From contig CATNEN010000003.1 in NCBI GenBank assembly GCA_950097015.1, forward strand, positions 2,061,501-2,125,500: DNA of 64,000 nucleotides, written 5' to 3'. Made by a program: the position numbers and the translations under genes. Origin of the DNA: Macrostomum hystrix. Taxonomy: Eukaryota; Platyhelminthes; Macrostomidae. Shown one piece after another: positions 44,201 through 54,719 of this stretch. Position 1 is the first letter of the stretch, and every line of letters begins with the position of its first letter. A model generated the notes under the pieces. That model was given only the letters and a program-made list of their open reading frames with translations, was not told the origin of the DNA and searched no databases.

Positions 44201-46938
44201 AAATCTTGCCAATGAACCCACAGGTGGGACTGCCGGCCAAATCCGGCGTGTCGGGCGTCATCCTGCTGGTGGTGCCGAACCTGATGGGCATCGCGATGTG
44301 GTCGCCGCCGCTTGACAAGCTCGGTAACTCCTGCCGCGGCATCCAGTTCTGCCAGGAGCTGGTCAACAAGTTCGCCTTTCACAACTACGACTCGCTGCTG
44401 CACTCCAGCGCCAAGCTGGACCCGAGGCGCACTACTCAGGAGTCCCGCAGTCAGGAGATTGTCTCGCTGCTGTTCTCCGCGCAGAACAATGACGTCACCG
44501 CTCTCAGACGGTGAGCGAGACGGAATAAGAATACTTCCAAGCCTTAGCAACCGCTTCTTTTTAGTTACTGTTATTGAGCATTTAAATCGCTTAGCAACGG
44601 TTTTCCCTTCCATCATTTACCTTAGCAACGGTTTTCCTTCTATCATTTACCTTAGCAACAGTTTTTTTCAATCATTTGCCTTAACAACGGTTTTCCTTCT
44701 ATAATTTCTATCATTTACCTTAGCAACGGTTTTCATTCTATCATTTACCTTAGCAACGGTTTTCCTTCTATCAATTACCTTAGCAACGGTTTTCATTATG
44801 TCATTTACATTAGCAATGGTTTTCCGTCTGTCCTTTACATTAGCAACGGTTTTCATTTTATGATTTACCATAGCAACGGTTTTCCTTCTCTGATTCCCTT
44901 AGCAACGCTTAAGCTTTTTCAGATTATCTGTGGCTGTGGCTGGATAAGGTTTCCATAACACCCAATAATCGCACGGAATTTACCTTAGCAACGTGGGCTA
45001 ACCATAGAAATATTCGAATATTAGTTTTTACAATCGCTTTGATTTCCCAAGCTTTCACAGCCATACAAAAAAAGTGAAAAAGAATATAAAACATAGCATT
45101 TTTGTTCACTGTTGACTTTAGCTAGGCTAGATCCCACGACAATCATTGTACGCTCGTATAAAGCGCTAGGAACGCTGAAAGGCAGGAGCCAATGGCAAGC
45201 CGGCCATTGTCGAGGCAAGGTCGAGGCACCGGCAAAAAGACTTGCTGTTCAACGCGCAGCTAGTTGGAACCGGTATTAACCGGTTTGTGTTGGGCAGGCG
45301 AACTGTGGCCCCACTAGCTTGCCCGACATTGCTTCTGGCGATAGAAAGAAAAATTCAACAGGCAGCAAACGAAGTTACTAACTGTACTGACTTCCTCTCT
45401 CTGTCTTGCTAGCCCAACCTACTAACCCGTCAGCAACCTCCATTGAAAAACTGTTTTTTTCCCTGGCCAAAAAAGTAACAACTTCCTAAAGTAGACTACT
45501 TGTAGCAGATTAAGAACTATAATTATTATTTCTGAATTTCAAGCAACACCTCTGAATCAAGTTTCTAAAAAACCCAATAATTCACTGATTGATTTTCACA
45601 GATTTTTTAATTTAATTTGCCAATCCTTCAAGGTCTTCTCAGATCTTCCAGATCCTAGGATTGAGCAATAGTTAATTCCCGATCCTCAGATTGAGCATTC
45701 GTTAATCCCAGATTCTCAAATTAAGCAGTCGTTAATCCCAGATCCTCAGATTGAGCATTCGTTAATCCCAGATTCTCAAATTAAGCAGTCGTTAATCCCA
45801 GATCCTCAGATTAAGCAGTCGTTAATCCCAGATCCTCAGATTGAGCATTCGTTAATCCCAGATTCTCAAATTAAGCATTCGTTAATCCCAGATCCTCAGA
45901 TTGAGCAGATGTTAATCTCATATCCTCAAATCAAGCAGTCGTTAATCCCAGATCCTCAGATTGAGCAGTCGTTAATCCCAGATCCTCAGATTGAGCAGTC
46001 GTTAATCCTCAATCCTTAAATGCACAGAGTCTGCATGGCTGGTGTGGACATGAACCTGACTGACTATGACGGCCGCTCCGCCCTGCACATCGCCGCCGCC
46101 GAGGGTCACGCCGACGTTGTCAGCTTCCTGTTGGAGTTCGGCCAGGCCGATTATAACATCAAGGATCGGTCAGTAAATGAGTACTGCTACTGATTAGAAT
46201 CCACATCCTAACTAAATTAATGTACAGTTTATCCAACTAAATGACTGTACATCCAACAGAAGGACTGTATGTACATCCTACTGAAAGTACATCCGAATGA
46301 ATGAATGTACATCCAAGTGAATGAATGTACATCCTAAGTAAATGAATGCACATCCTAACTAAATGAATGTACATCCTAATTAAATGAATGTACATCCTAA
46401 TTAAATGAATGTACATCCGAATGAATTAATGTACATCCAACTGAATGAATGTACATCCGAATGAATGAATGTACATCCTAACTAAATTAATGTACATCCT
46501 AATTAAATGAATGTAGATCCTAACTAAATGAATGTACATCCGAATGAATGAATGTACATCCAACTGAATGAATGTACATCCAACTGAATGAATGTACATT
46601 TTGCCCACCCACCCCACGTAATCTCCTCTCCTTCACCCAGTTGGGGCGTCACGCCCTACCAGGAGGCCCTGCGATTCAACCACGCCGACGTTGTGAAGGT
46701 GTTCAAGCAGCACATGTCCGAGGATGAGGTCGACGAGATGGACCGCAGTCTGCAGGCAGTCGAATTGGCGCCGGGTCTCAAGCAGAGCACTCAGCAGCAG
46801 CCGCAGCAGCCGCAACCGCTGCAAGGCTCGCGAGCTGCCGCCGCGGCCAGGTCCGGAAGGAAGGCGGCAGCGCTCGGTCCAGCTGCAGCCGACCTGGAGA
46901 ACGGACCTCCAGTCGACATGAAGCCAGTCAAAGAGTGA
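32295..46938 (+). CDS. GLS: Glutaminase (GLS/KGA type), 13 exons, 628 aa
   Basis: Converts glutamine to glutamate and ammonia. Exons: 32295-32383, 34534-34642, 35159-35301, 35649-35778, 35863-35942, 37463-37626, 38009-38100, 40111-40169, 40777-40843, 41211-41438, 44224-44510, 46028-46168, 46641-46938. All junctions are GT-AG and in phase. An EF-hand-like helical N-region precedes the serine-beta-lactamase-like glutaminase domain. Catalytic S198-x-x-K201, Y161, N247, E293, N300, Y326, Y378 and V396 all align to the human enzyme with a constant offset of 88. Ankyrin repeats follow (about 487-560), then a Gln/Pro/Ala-rich tail. Unlike human KGA, no long mitochondrial presequence is visible from this start, so location is uncertain. 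In the activation loop human F318 is kept (F230), but L321 is Ile and F322 is Ala. AATAAA is at 47198-47203. Confidence 0.97.
33975..33991 (+). CDS. Candidate alternative first exon of glutaminase (MPRLR)
   Basis: Inside intron 1, ATG CCG CGA TTG AGA AG is followed by GTAGGT. It ends in phase 2 and would splice in frame to exon 2 at 34534, replacing the 29-residue N-terminus with five residues plus Arg. A weak TATA-like CATATACA lies about 110 bases upstream. It could reflect a second promoter or chance. Confidence 0.3.
34100..34335. repeat. Intron 1 minisatellite, about 39-bp unit
   Basis: About six copies of AGGGTAGCTAGCGGAGACCG plus TTGAAGGACCATGGATAGT. The array ends about 200 bases before exon 2. 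Confidence 0.9.
34684..35101. repeat. Intron 2 minisatellite, 23-bp unit
   Basis: About 18 copies of GGGTCAGACTAGCTCAGATTGGT, filling most of the 516-base intron and stopping 57 bases before exon 3. Confidence 0.95.
35302..35648. other. Intron 3, purine-rich low complexity
   Basis: No ordered array. About 35410-35610 is GA-rich and irregular (GAGAAATGGAGACGAGAAAA-like). Confidence 0.7.
35965..37420. repeat. Intron 5 minisatellite, about 29-bp unit, about 50 copies
   Basis: The unit is TAGTACTACCAATGACCAATTCCCAGTCA with C/T and A/G alternatives spread in blocks. A block containing TAGTACGAGTACCACCAATG appears twice (37021 and 37230). The array spans nearly the whole 1520-base intron. Confidence 0.96.
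37725..37935. repeat. Intron 6 pyrimidine-rich repeat
   Basis: A ragged array of CCCTTCTCCCCTTCCTCACTT-like units, 12-21 bases. Confidence 0.85.
38395..38915. repeat. Intron 7 minisatellite A, 31-bp unit
   Basis: About 16 copies of GATCGGATAAACTACAAAGA plus CTATTAAAATA, preceded by diverged units from about 38240. Confidence 0.95.
39525..39990. repeat. Intron 7 minisatellite B, about 21-bp unit
   Basis: About 22 copies of CCAATCCCAAGATTCTAGATC and variants (TATCCTAGATC). Unrelated to array A, 600 bases upstream in the same intron. Confidence 0.93.
40295..40690. repeat. Intron 8 minisatellite, 22-bp unit
   Basis: About 18 copies of TCTCATCATAGTCTCCTTGTAA. Units with CCCATTAA cluster in the second half. 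Confidence 0.95.
40945..41195. repeat. Intron 9 degenerate AATCCTATCTA repeat
   Basis: Units of about 12-13 bases (AATCCTATCTAC, AATCCCATCTAG). The array ends about 20 bases before exon 10. Confidence 0.85.
41445..42935. repeat. Intron 10 minisatellite A, 41-bp unit, about 36 copies
   Basis: The unit is CTAGACTAGCAATCCATTCT plus GTTCCTTCATCCACTGAGAGG. The first unit starts immediately after the splice donor GTGAGC at 41439-41444. T/C variation at one site (TCATCC/TCACCC) runs through the array. Confidence 0.97.
43395..44200. repeat. Intron 10 minisatellite B, about 24-bp unit
   Basis: Units like CCTATCCAGAATCCCACCTAAAAT. The array ends about 20 bases before exon 11. It resembles the intron 9 repeat in composition (AATCC-rich). 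Confidence 0.93.
44570..44905. repeat. Intron 11 minisatellite A, about 30-bp unit
   Basis: About ten copies of TTACCTTAGCAACGGTTTTC plus CTTCTATCAT with indels. Confidence 0.9.
45655..46018. repeat. Intron 11 minisatellite B, 30-bp unit
   Basis: About 12 copies of ATTGAGCAGTCGTTAATCCC plus AGATCCTCAG. The array ends 10 bases before exon 12. About 700 bases of unique sequence separate it from array A. Confidence 0.95.
46230..46598. repeat. Intron 12 minisatellite, 18-21-bp unit
   Basis: Units like ATGAATGTACATCCTAACTAA with CGAATGA and CAACTGA variants. Confidence 0.93.
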
Positions 46939-47197
46939 TGGATTTATTACAGTCGCTGATTTTTTTGTTTGCCTTCAAAGTCAAAGAGACTGCAAGAGAA
47001 AAAAGCGGAACTTATTTTTATGCCAGTCGCCTACATAACGCTTCAAAAAACAATAATGGGTGCTCAAATGAGACTCAAATTCTGTGTTTTTTTAGCGCAC
47101 GAGTTGGCTTATAATTAATTTTGTTTAAAATACTGTGCAAAAAGTTCAAGTGGAGCATGAATGAGATGCTTAGCTTTAGCTTAGTAAGTGAAAACTA

Positions 47198-47203
47198 AAT
47201 AAA
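47198..47203 (+). terminator. Polyadenylation signal of the glutaminase gene
   Basis: AATAAA lies 260 bases after the glutaminase stop codon. No earlier AATAAA is seen in the 3' UTR. Confidence 0.6.
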
Positions 47204-47220
47204 TTGTTTTGTTTGAACTT

Positions 47221-48785
47221 TTACGATTCTTGGAATTTTTCGAGTTAAACAAAATATATTTATTATAGTTTAATTAAGTAGCATCGATTACTAATGAAAA
47301 GAAATATAAGGCTTTGTTGTGGCACATTTAATTTAATGGTAATTATAAAATATTAAGTCACTGGTCCAAAAAGGTTTTTCGTTGGAACAAAATTCTCTTT
47401 AATCACTTTCATGCTCCTGGAATGCTGGCTTCACCTTGTTATTTTTACCTGTCACAGTCGTTTCGATCTACTAATAGTAACAATGAACGGAATTTATCTT
47501 CTTAATTCCAAAAATGCTTTAATTCTTCAAGTCCACCCTTGAGTAAAATATTAGTTTCCTGGCTCTTGTAACCTACCCTAACCTAGAAAAGTTGACCAGC
47601 TTTGATTAATTCTTGCCTTTTTAAAATGTAACTTTGCCTCAATTTTCATAGTCCTAAAATTTGACTTAATGCCTATAATTCATCGACTTATATTTGTTAT
47701 ATTTATTTACCTAGTAGATTTAGTAAAGTTCTATTAGTTAAAAATATTACCAGCAAGTTTTCTTTACGACTAGATAACTTAATATGAACAATTTTCTGTT
47801 GAAATCGTGATTTTCTGGAAGATATCTATTTTTATGTGTTTTGTTGTCATTCTCACAGATTAGTTCGGAAATGGTGGCTTACTGTTAGTGTTGCCCCTGT
47901 TCATAAATTTCTCACACAATCAAGCCTTGATTTAAATCATATTTAATTAGTTATTCCTACAAACTCATGCATCGCATATGCAATTGCAGATACCTTAAAC
48001 CCACATTCACAAACCAGTCTAGACACTGCTTGGTGTGCTTACTATGCATACAGTGATGCTTTGCCAATCTGCCCATGTACTACCAACTAACACTGCTGAA
48101 TTCTGCTAATAATTTTCTCATCTTAGAAACCTGTCATCTCGATAGCCTCATACTTGCTTAGAAACCTTATGCCGTTAGGTATTTAAATCATTTTTTAATT
48201 GGTCAGGATTTGTCTTTTTAACTAAACGATCATTTGTTTAATCGTGCCATGCTTCATTATTCGAATTACATAATTCATTATTCACCTGCATCGACTGTAA
48301 AACAACAGAACACGAGTAATAACATTTTTTCTCCGGCATGAATATCTGGAACCAGCTAACATTTTAGCGTCTTTTCTGTACGCAGTTCAAAAAAAGCACA
48401 GAAAAAATGGGGTTAAATAGTCAGCATGTGTGGGGTGGCTAGATAAGAGAGGCCAAAACGGATCGATAATTAATAAGAATGTACATGTAGAACATGTACA
48501 TCGTTTGCGGCATTTTAACTTGCCTAAGCTTTTAGACAAAAAACCATCTCAGAGTTTTACTCACTTAGAGCTCACTTAGGCGAGACCCTATCCTGCTTGT
48601 CATAGTTTCGGCCACAGATATAATTTTACTGATGTTATAACAAGGGAGAGATAATATTCCTCGTCAACCAAAAGCATCTAACTATATTAAATTGTGAGAA
48701 ATTAATTCATCCTCGATTCAAGAAAACAATCACTGAAGGTATCGTCATAGAAATTGAAGGATTATTTTATTATTGAGGAGTAGTA
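47221..48785. other. Intergenic, nothing recognised
   Basis: AT-rich unique sequence downstream of glutaminase. No ORF, RNA gene or array is supported. Confidence 0.5.
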
Positions 48786-49680
48786 GGGCGAATTATGACA
48801 CTGCCGCATTAGCACTGGGGAGATAGGAAAGCAATGTAAAAGGATAGGAGCGGGGCCTACACAGTGGAGATATGCAGGCCAATCAGGTGGGTTTGTGCAG
48901 GAGCCCATTACTGTGCTTATGACACTGCCGCATTAGCACTGGGGAGATAGGAAAGCAATGTAAAATGATAGGAAGGAAACGAATGCACTGCAGAGATAAG
49001 AGAAATGGCTGGCCTATCTCTGTGCATTAGGGATGGATTAACACTGCAGGGATAGGAAGAGAGGCCGGCCTATCTCTTTGCGCTGGGTGATTAACACAGC
49101 AGAGATAGGAGTAGAGGGGGGTGGGGGGGTGTGGGGGCGAAGCCCCCACATTTTAATTAGCCTTTAATTTTCTTGGTCACTCTGCCTCTGACAAACGGAA
49201 CTCGCTGGCGCTGGCCCATTTAACCTCCAAGCAGCTGCACTGAGAGAACGTTAAATGCTACCTTGATGTCTGCGATGCAGGTCATTGCAAGGTCCTGCCT
49301 TGCTGGTCTATCTCTCTCTTTGCATTGGGGGTGGGTTAACACTGCAGGGATAGGAAGAGAGGGTCCGCCTATCATTTGGCACTGCAAATGCTAAATGGTT
49401 AAGGCTTACCGAATCATAATCAGATGTATGGGATGTTACGACACTGCCGCACTTGCACAGAAAGTGCAGGAGCCCATTGCTGTGCCTATGACACTGCCGC
49501 ACTTGCACAGAAAGTGCAGGAGCCCATTGCTGTGCCTATGACACTGCCGCACTTGCACAGAAAGTGCAGGAGCCCATTGCTGTGCCTATGACACTGCCGC
49601 ACTTGCACAGAAAGTGCAGGAGCCCATTGCTGTGCCTATGACACTGCCGCACTTGCAGAGATATTAAAGAGTGAAGGGAG
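48786..49680. repeat. Compound repeat with GACACTGCCGCA core and a 50-bp array
   Basis: Two 123-base-spaced copies of GACACTGCCGCATTAGCACT (about 48797 and 48920) lead into related AGATAGG-containing units. Four full 50-base units and a part (GACACTGCCGCACTTGCACA...GCTGTGCCTAT) follow at 49440-49665. A 9-bp hairpin TGTGGGGGC-GAA-GCCCCCACA lies at 49130-49150. Confidence 0.88.
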
Positions 49681-50177
49681 GCAGACTAACATAACTTATT
49701 GTCACTGGGAATATATGGGTCGTATTCAGAGAAAAAGTGAACAGAGTGGGTAGAATATGCTCACAAAAGCTATTGGAAATAGTGCTGCAAAGTTTTTACT
49801 AATCTCTATTATGCATTTGTTCGCGAATTCTTAACAAATAGCATTTGCTACGCTTCTGCATAAGGTTGGATCTATTTAGCCTAATTGAAAACAAGGCCTG
49901 CTATTTGTGAAAAGGAAACTGAACAATAAGCCCACACCTCCAAGTTAAGGAGCTGTTGCTAGGTTCAGCCGTGGTTGCCTACCTGCTTGTGCGCCCCAAT
50001 TAAGTTGTAAACTGAATTAGAGGTCGAGGTCGGCGCGAGACAGTCATAAAATTCACAAACCCCATGCTCACACTGACCGCTCAATAATATGGAAGCCGGG
50101 AATAGATAACGCTGACCGTTGATCAAAATGCTGCATGGGAAATGGGTCTGTATTGCAAACCAGGGCAGTGGTCTGGG

Positions 50178-50185
50178 TACATAAG
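50178..50185 (+). promoter_or_regulatory. Candidate TATA box (TACATAAG)
   Basis: Lies 78 bases upstream of the ATG at 50263. The PC4-domain gene at 63302-63712 has a similar box (TATATAAG) 83 bases from its ATG. Confidence 0.4.
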
Positions 50186-50262
50186 CACCCAAATCCAACG
50201 CTTCTGCTGCGATTTATTAGTCTAGTTTAACAAGCAAAAATTAATTTTTGAAAATAAATATA

Positions 50263-51135
50263 ATGGCATCCACTTGGCACTATGAGGTGTGCACTGACTG
50301 CAAGAAGTGCAAGCAAGGAGGACTGCAGGCCGACCGGCATTCAAGATGCACCAATCTTTCAAGATGGACAGTCTGCTGGCAGTGCTCCGAAATAGCTCCT
50401 TTCCGTGGACTTGGCAAATGCTCAAAAAACTCCAAGATCAATCGGCACCGCGGGCATCAGCTGCTGCCTGGCAACGAAGAAGCAGCGCGCTCTTTCCGCC
50501 GATTAGTTATGGCTGCGGCAAAGCAACAGGCTACTGAGGTGGTCGCTGCTAAGCAACGGTCCAATGTACTGAGTCAGGTGATCAATGGCATTATTAGACC
50601 AAGGGCACCCAGAAGTGAGAGTGTTAGCTCTGGGGAGGACTTCGTTGCGCCCGCCATGACGACGAGTCAGCGTCCACCTGACAGGGACGGCCCTAGCACC
50701 AGCGGAGACCTTGACGTGGTGACTGGAGCTGCTGCAGCAGTCACTGCTCGCGTGCCGGCAATCAGAGGAAAGCAGATGTTAGTTCAGCCTGACAGTCCAA
50801 TGATCGAAGAAGAAGGCAGCGATATGGACATTGAGTCTGTCGGCAATGCTATTGCCACTCCGCTCGCCGAAGCCTTGACTCCTGATGCTCCAGCTGCTTT
50901 GGCTGCGGTTCCAGCCGTCTCCACCGCTGAAGCTGGCTCGGTTGCACGGGACGAGCTGGCCGAACTGCTAGCGGAAATAGAAGTGCCGACAGTCAGCATT
51001 CCAGAAGACAACATTATCAACGGTGGTAATGCGATTTCAAGTGCTCTTACTGTAAATCTGCTGCTACCATACGTAACCGGGGCTGGCTACGTTGTTGTGC
51101 TTGATGGCAACAAAATTACTGTCACACCAGTCTAA
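50263..51135 (+). CDS. Unknown protein with Cys/His-rich N-terminus, 290 aa
   Basis: I do not recognise it. A single open frame starts at the first in-frame ATG. The first 65 residues carry a putative zinc-binding set: C10-x2-C13-x2-C16, H26, C29, C38-x2-C41, C53 and H62-x2-H65. A basic segment (RSFRRLVMAAAKQQ) and a long, acidic, Ala/Ser-rich and probably disordered region with SPMIEEEGSDMDIES follow, then a hydrophobic C-terminal part (LLLPYVTGAGYVVVLDGNKI). The intact 873-base frame and the TATA-like box argue for a real gene. Its neighbours are mobile elements, so a Polinton/adintovirus-like accessory protein is my inference. AATAAA occurs near 51563. Confidence 0.65.
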   Translation: MASTWHYEVCTDCKKCKQGGLQADRHSRCTNLSRWTVCWQCSEIAPFRGLGKCSKNSKINRHRGHQLLPGNEEAARSFRRLVMAAAKQQATEVVAAKQRSNVLSQVINGIIRPRAPRSESVSSGEDFVAPAMTTSQRPPDRDGPSTSGDLDVVTGAAAAVTARVPAIRGKQMLVQPDSPMIEEEGSDMDIESVGNAIATPLAEALTPDAPAALAAVPAVSTAEAGSVARDELAELLAEIEVPTVSIPEDNIINGGNAISSALTVNLLLPYVTGAGYVVVLDGNKITVTPV

Positions 51136-51702
51136 ATTTAATGCCATTTTTTGTCTTTATTTCGACTTTAAACTTGATCTCGCGCCACTTGCGCAATCTG
51201 TTTCTCAATGTCAATCTTTCACACCTGAGCCTGCGCCAGCGTAGACTGCGAAGAATGAAAGAAAATGCGTTTTAAAGCTTTTTAAAATTTTTGAATTTCA
51301 AAAAGGCTTTTAGAAAAGATGAAGGGGGGGCATGACAAAATATGTCAATATAAAGGTTAGATGTGGTTAGATCATGACTGGTGAAGGAATGTGCAACCGA
51401 ATTGTCAGCTAATTCTGCTCTATAACTGTACTGCTTTATCTTCAGTTGCATTTTCCCCTGACTTTCAGTATGGCTTAAAAACATCCTGCTCGTTATGCAT
51501 GCGTTACTGAATTGGTTTTCTGGCTATGATTGCTCGTTCTGTATTAATGCAACTTGTTAAAATAAACGATCCAATTAAGCTTACATCTTTGGAAAAATAA
51601 ATAACAAAGCATACTTGCTTCTTCTTTGTGCTAAGTTTTACTCTATCACACACAGGCAGACTCTAGTGATTAATCGATGATGCAAAATTTAGGAGGAAAA
51701 TA
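51136..51702. other. 3' flank of the 290-aa gene; Helitron insertion site at its end
   Basis: No ORF is supported. The last base, A at 51702, directly precedes the Helitron 5' terminus TCCAACTATACTAAA, as expected for insertion between A and T. Confidence 0.5.
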
Positions 51703-53034
51703 TCCAACTATACTAAATCTCTAAAGTCTGTCTGTCTGTCTGTCTGTGGAATTTCGATACACAGGCTAAATGCCTCAACCAAATTTGATCGCGTTTTTTG
51801 CTAAACATGCCAAATTTTACTGGCATGAGACCTTGAAAATTTCGTTAGTCTGCTTCAATGCTAACAATATTAAATATTCGAAAAACGAGTTTTCCTATTG
51901 CTTTTAATAGGAGGCCAAACAAGGTTAAATTAGAATAGGGCCGGACACTGTCAGCTTTATTAGATTGCATCGGTGCTTTTTCTCGCCCGCGCGTGCATTG
52001 GTATAGCACTGAACAGGGCCCGATACTCTCAATTGAATAGGGTTGCGTCACTGCTTTTCGACCCGTACGTACGTTTATAAATTTGTCTCTTGGCTGATCG
52101 AGTGATTTGATTTAAATACGCAAACCGTACATAGCAGATTTCATGATTGGGCTTTTATGATGCTCAATGCTAGCGAGACCTCTCCTCCTCCTTTCTATCC
52201 ATAAAACTGCAGCCTTTCTATTGTCAAACCTTGTCTCGACTTCGATCATTGTGCCGCTTTCTTTTCATCTAGCTCCGAAGTAAAGTACTTTAATGCTTTT
52301 GTAGAATGCAGGTAGAATTTCAGCATCGGTTTTGTTACTGCTTCTTTTTCTTTTAATTTTCTAATCATCAGCAGTAAAAAAACGTAAGCTCCTGTTTATT
52401 AGTATTTTTTGGGCATTTTTGGGTTCGAGTATAAATACGAGTAAGTAAGTAAGCGATTTTGGTTAGCTACTGTCGAAGCAGATATTTGTTAGCTTTATTA
52501 TTCCTGTACTCGCTTTCAGAAAATAGTATTCGTTTTAGAGTAAAGCAGCAAGTTTTATTCGATAATAAAACTTAGGAAATATTTTTGTGCATAGCTGCAG
52601 GCGTTATCACAATTGAGAACTGCAAGAAAAAATATTGAGCGCAGCTAAGAGCGTAAATTATTTCAAATTTTTCTTTTTTTGAGCATTGTTTTAAGCGTTA
52701 TTCGATCAAAAAAAATAGCTTATTTAATAATAATAATTATAAAACTTTATTCGACGAACACTGATCGAAACCGTTTTCTAAAGTGCTCAACGATTTTCTA
52801 AATGTCTTTAACAGTTTTCTAAATGTATCTACAGTGCCACATGTAACAGGAGATGTAACAGGAGATATTTGTTGCCTTCTGGGCTGAGTAAAACGATGGA
52901 GACATCGTTTCTAGGCTATTTGGGGGCAATGGTTTCCTGTCAAAGAAAAAGTGCAAAAATTTCTTTCTGCGAGTTTGGTAGCCTGCAAGTAGCCTCCATT
53001 CTGGTATTATGGAGGTTCTCTTCTGTTTGGAGAA

Positions 53035-53205
53035 CATTAGTTCTCTGCTGCTGGGGGAATTATTTCTCTGCTGCTGGGGGAATTAGTTCTCTGCTGCTGG
53101 GGAAATTAGTTCTCTGCTGCTGGGGGAATTAGTTCTCTGCTGCTGGGGGAATTAGTTCTCTGCTGCTGGGGAAATTAGTTCTCTGCTGCTGGGGAAATTA
53201 GTTCT
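53035..53205. repeat. 23-bp array (TTCTCTGCTGCTGGGGGAATTAG), about 7 copies
   Basis: Present only in element A. It precedes the GAATCATGGC array with no spacer beyond a few bases. Confidence 0.93.
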
Positions 53206-53209
53206 CATG

Positions 53210-53535
53210 GCAAAACCAGCGTTTGAATCATGGCTAAACTAGAGTTTGAATCATGGCTAAACTAGAGTTTGAATCATGGCTAAACCAGAGTTTGAATCAT
53301 GGCTAAACTAGAGTTTGAATCATGGCTAAACCAGAGTCTGAATCATGGCTAAACCAGAGTCTGAATCATGGCTAAATTTACGTTTGAATCATGGCTAAAC
53401 CACAGTTTGAATCATGGCTAAACCAGAGTTTGAATCATGGCTAAACCAGCGTTTGAATCATGGCCAACCAGCGTCTGAATCATGGCTAAACCAGAGTTTA
53501 TATCGTGGCTAAACCAGAGTTTGAATCAAAGCCAA
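53210..53535. repeat. 23-bp array (GAATCATGGCTAAACCAGAGTTT) in element A, about 14 copies
   Basis: The same unit as the 3-kb array in element B. Substitution variants (CTAGAG, CAGCGT) are shared between the two. Confidence 0.95.
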
Positions 53536-53539
53536 ACCA

Positions 53540-54030
53540 GAACTGGGGGATAATCGTCAACTGTGGGATAATTGTAAACTGGGGAATCATCATCAAATGG
53601 GGGATCATGGTCAACTGGGAGATCATTGTCAACTGGGTGATCATCATCAACTGGGGGATCATTGTCAACTAGGGGGTAATAGCCAACTGGGGTAACATTG
53701 TCAACTGGGGATCATCATCATTGGGGGATCATAGTCAACTGGGAGATAATTGTCAACTGGGTGATCATCATCAACTGGGGGATCATTGTAACCTGGGGGA
53801 TCAATGTCAACTGGGGGATCATTGTCAACTGGGTGATCATCTTCAACTGGTGGATCATCATCAACTGGGGGATCATTGTCAACTGTGGGATCATTGTCAA
53901 CTTGGGGAACATTGTCAACTGGGGGATCATCATCAACTGGGGGATCATTGTCAACTGGGGGACCATTGTCAACTGGGGGATCATTGTCCCAGATCATTGT
54001 CAACTGGGGGATCATTGTCAACTGATCATT
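53540..54030. repeat. 18-bp array (GGGGGATCATTGTCAACT) in element A, about 27 copies
   Basis: Ends about 95 bases before the Helitron 3' CTAG. Matches the array at 57845-59097 in element B. Confidence 0.95.
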
Positions 54031-54562
54031 GTAGCGTAAAAAAGGCTAAAAACACAGCTGCTAAAAAGTGCATACTGGACGAATTAAAAATATTTCTGCT
54101 CCCCGAAGGGGGGCAAAACTTGCTAGTCCACTATACTAAAAATGAAATGCTTGCTTGCTTGCTTGCTTGCTTGTAATTGATTTTCTTCCGAACGGCTCAA
54201 CCGATTTTCACCATTTCTTCACCAAAAGATGCTAAATATGGGGACAATTGTACACGTATTTTTATTAAGCTTAACTTTATTGCTAAGGGGATTAAATATT
54301 CGAAAAACATGATTTTTCAAAGGTCAAATTCAAAGGTCAAACCACTCACTGCCACTGAATTAGAATTGCATCGTCAAATTGCGCAACAACCCCTAGCTGA
54401 TTGAATTTGAAGCCTGCACTCTGGAGACAAATTGGAAATAAATGTACACAACCAACCGCGAGACTGAGTGTACTCTATTTTCTTACTTCATTGTACAAAG
54501 CCAGAACTTTGAGAATTCATTTTATAAGGCTGATTTCTGCACCCACTAACCAACAGTCGGAA

Positions 54563-54616
54563 TAGCCGATGTGTTAGGCACTAGGAATAAGTTAGGCTAG
54601 GCTAGGGTTCGATTCT
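54563..54616 (+). repeat. tRNA-like sequence within Helitron B
   Basis: Box A-like TAGCCGATGTGTTAGGCAC and box B-like GGTTCGATTCT are 43 bases apart. No acceptor stem. Possibly a SINE head carried in the element. Confidence 0.35.
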
Positions 54617-54719
54617 GCACTGCGTCAAATCATTTAGACTAATTTTCAGCCAGTAGTGATTGAAGATTATTTTGATTTATTTTTTTCATTTCGTAAATAA
54701 AATATCATAAATCATAGCA

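Larger units (their letters stand above)
51703..54126 (+). mobile_element. Non-autonomous Helitron-like element A (2424 bp)
   Basis: The 5' end TCCAACTATACTAAATCTCT is followed by a (GTCT)n run at 51726-51747, a layout seen in many invertebrate Helitrons. The 3' end has the stem GCTCCCC-GAA-GGGGGGC (54098-54114), eight bases AAAACTTG, then CTAG (54123-54126). Between lie about 1.3 kb of unique sequence, a 23-bp TTCTCTGCTGCTGGGG array, a 23-bp GAATCATGGC array and an 18-bp array. No Rep/helicase is encoded. Its 3' CTAG abuts the 5' TCC of element B without spacer. Confidence 0.75.
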
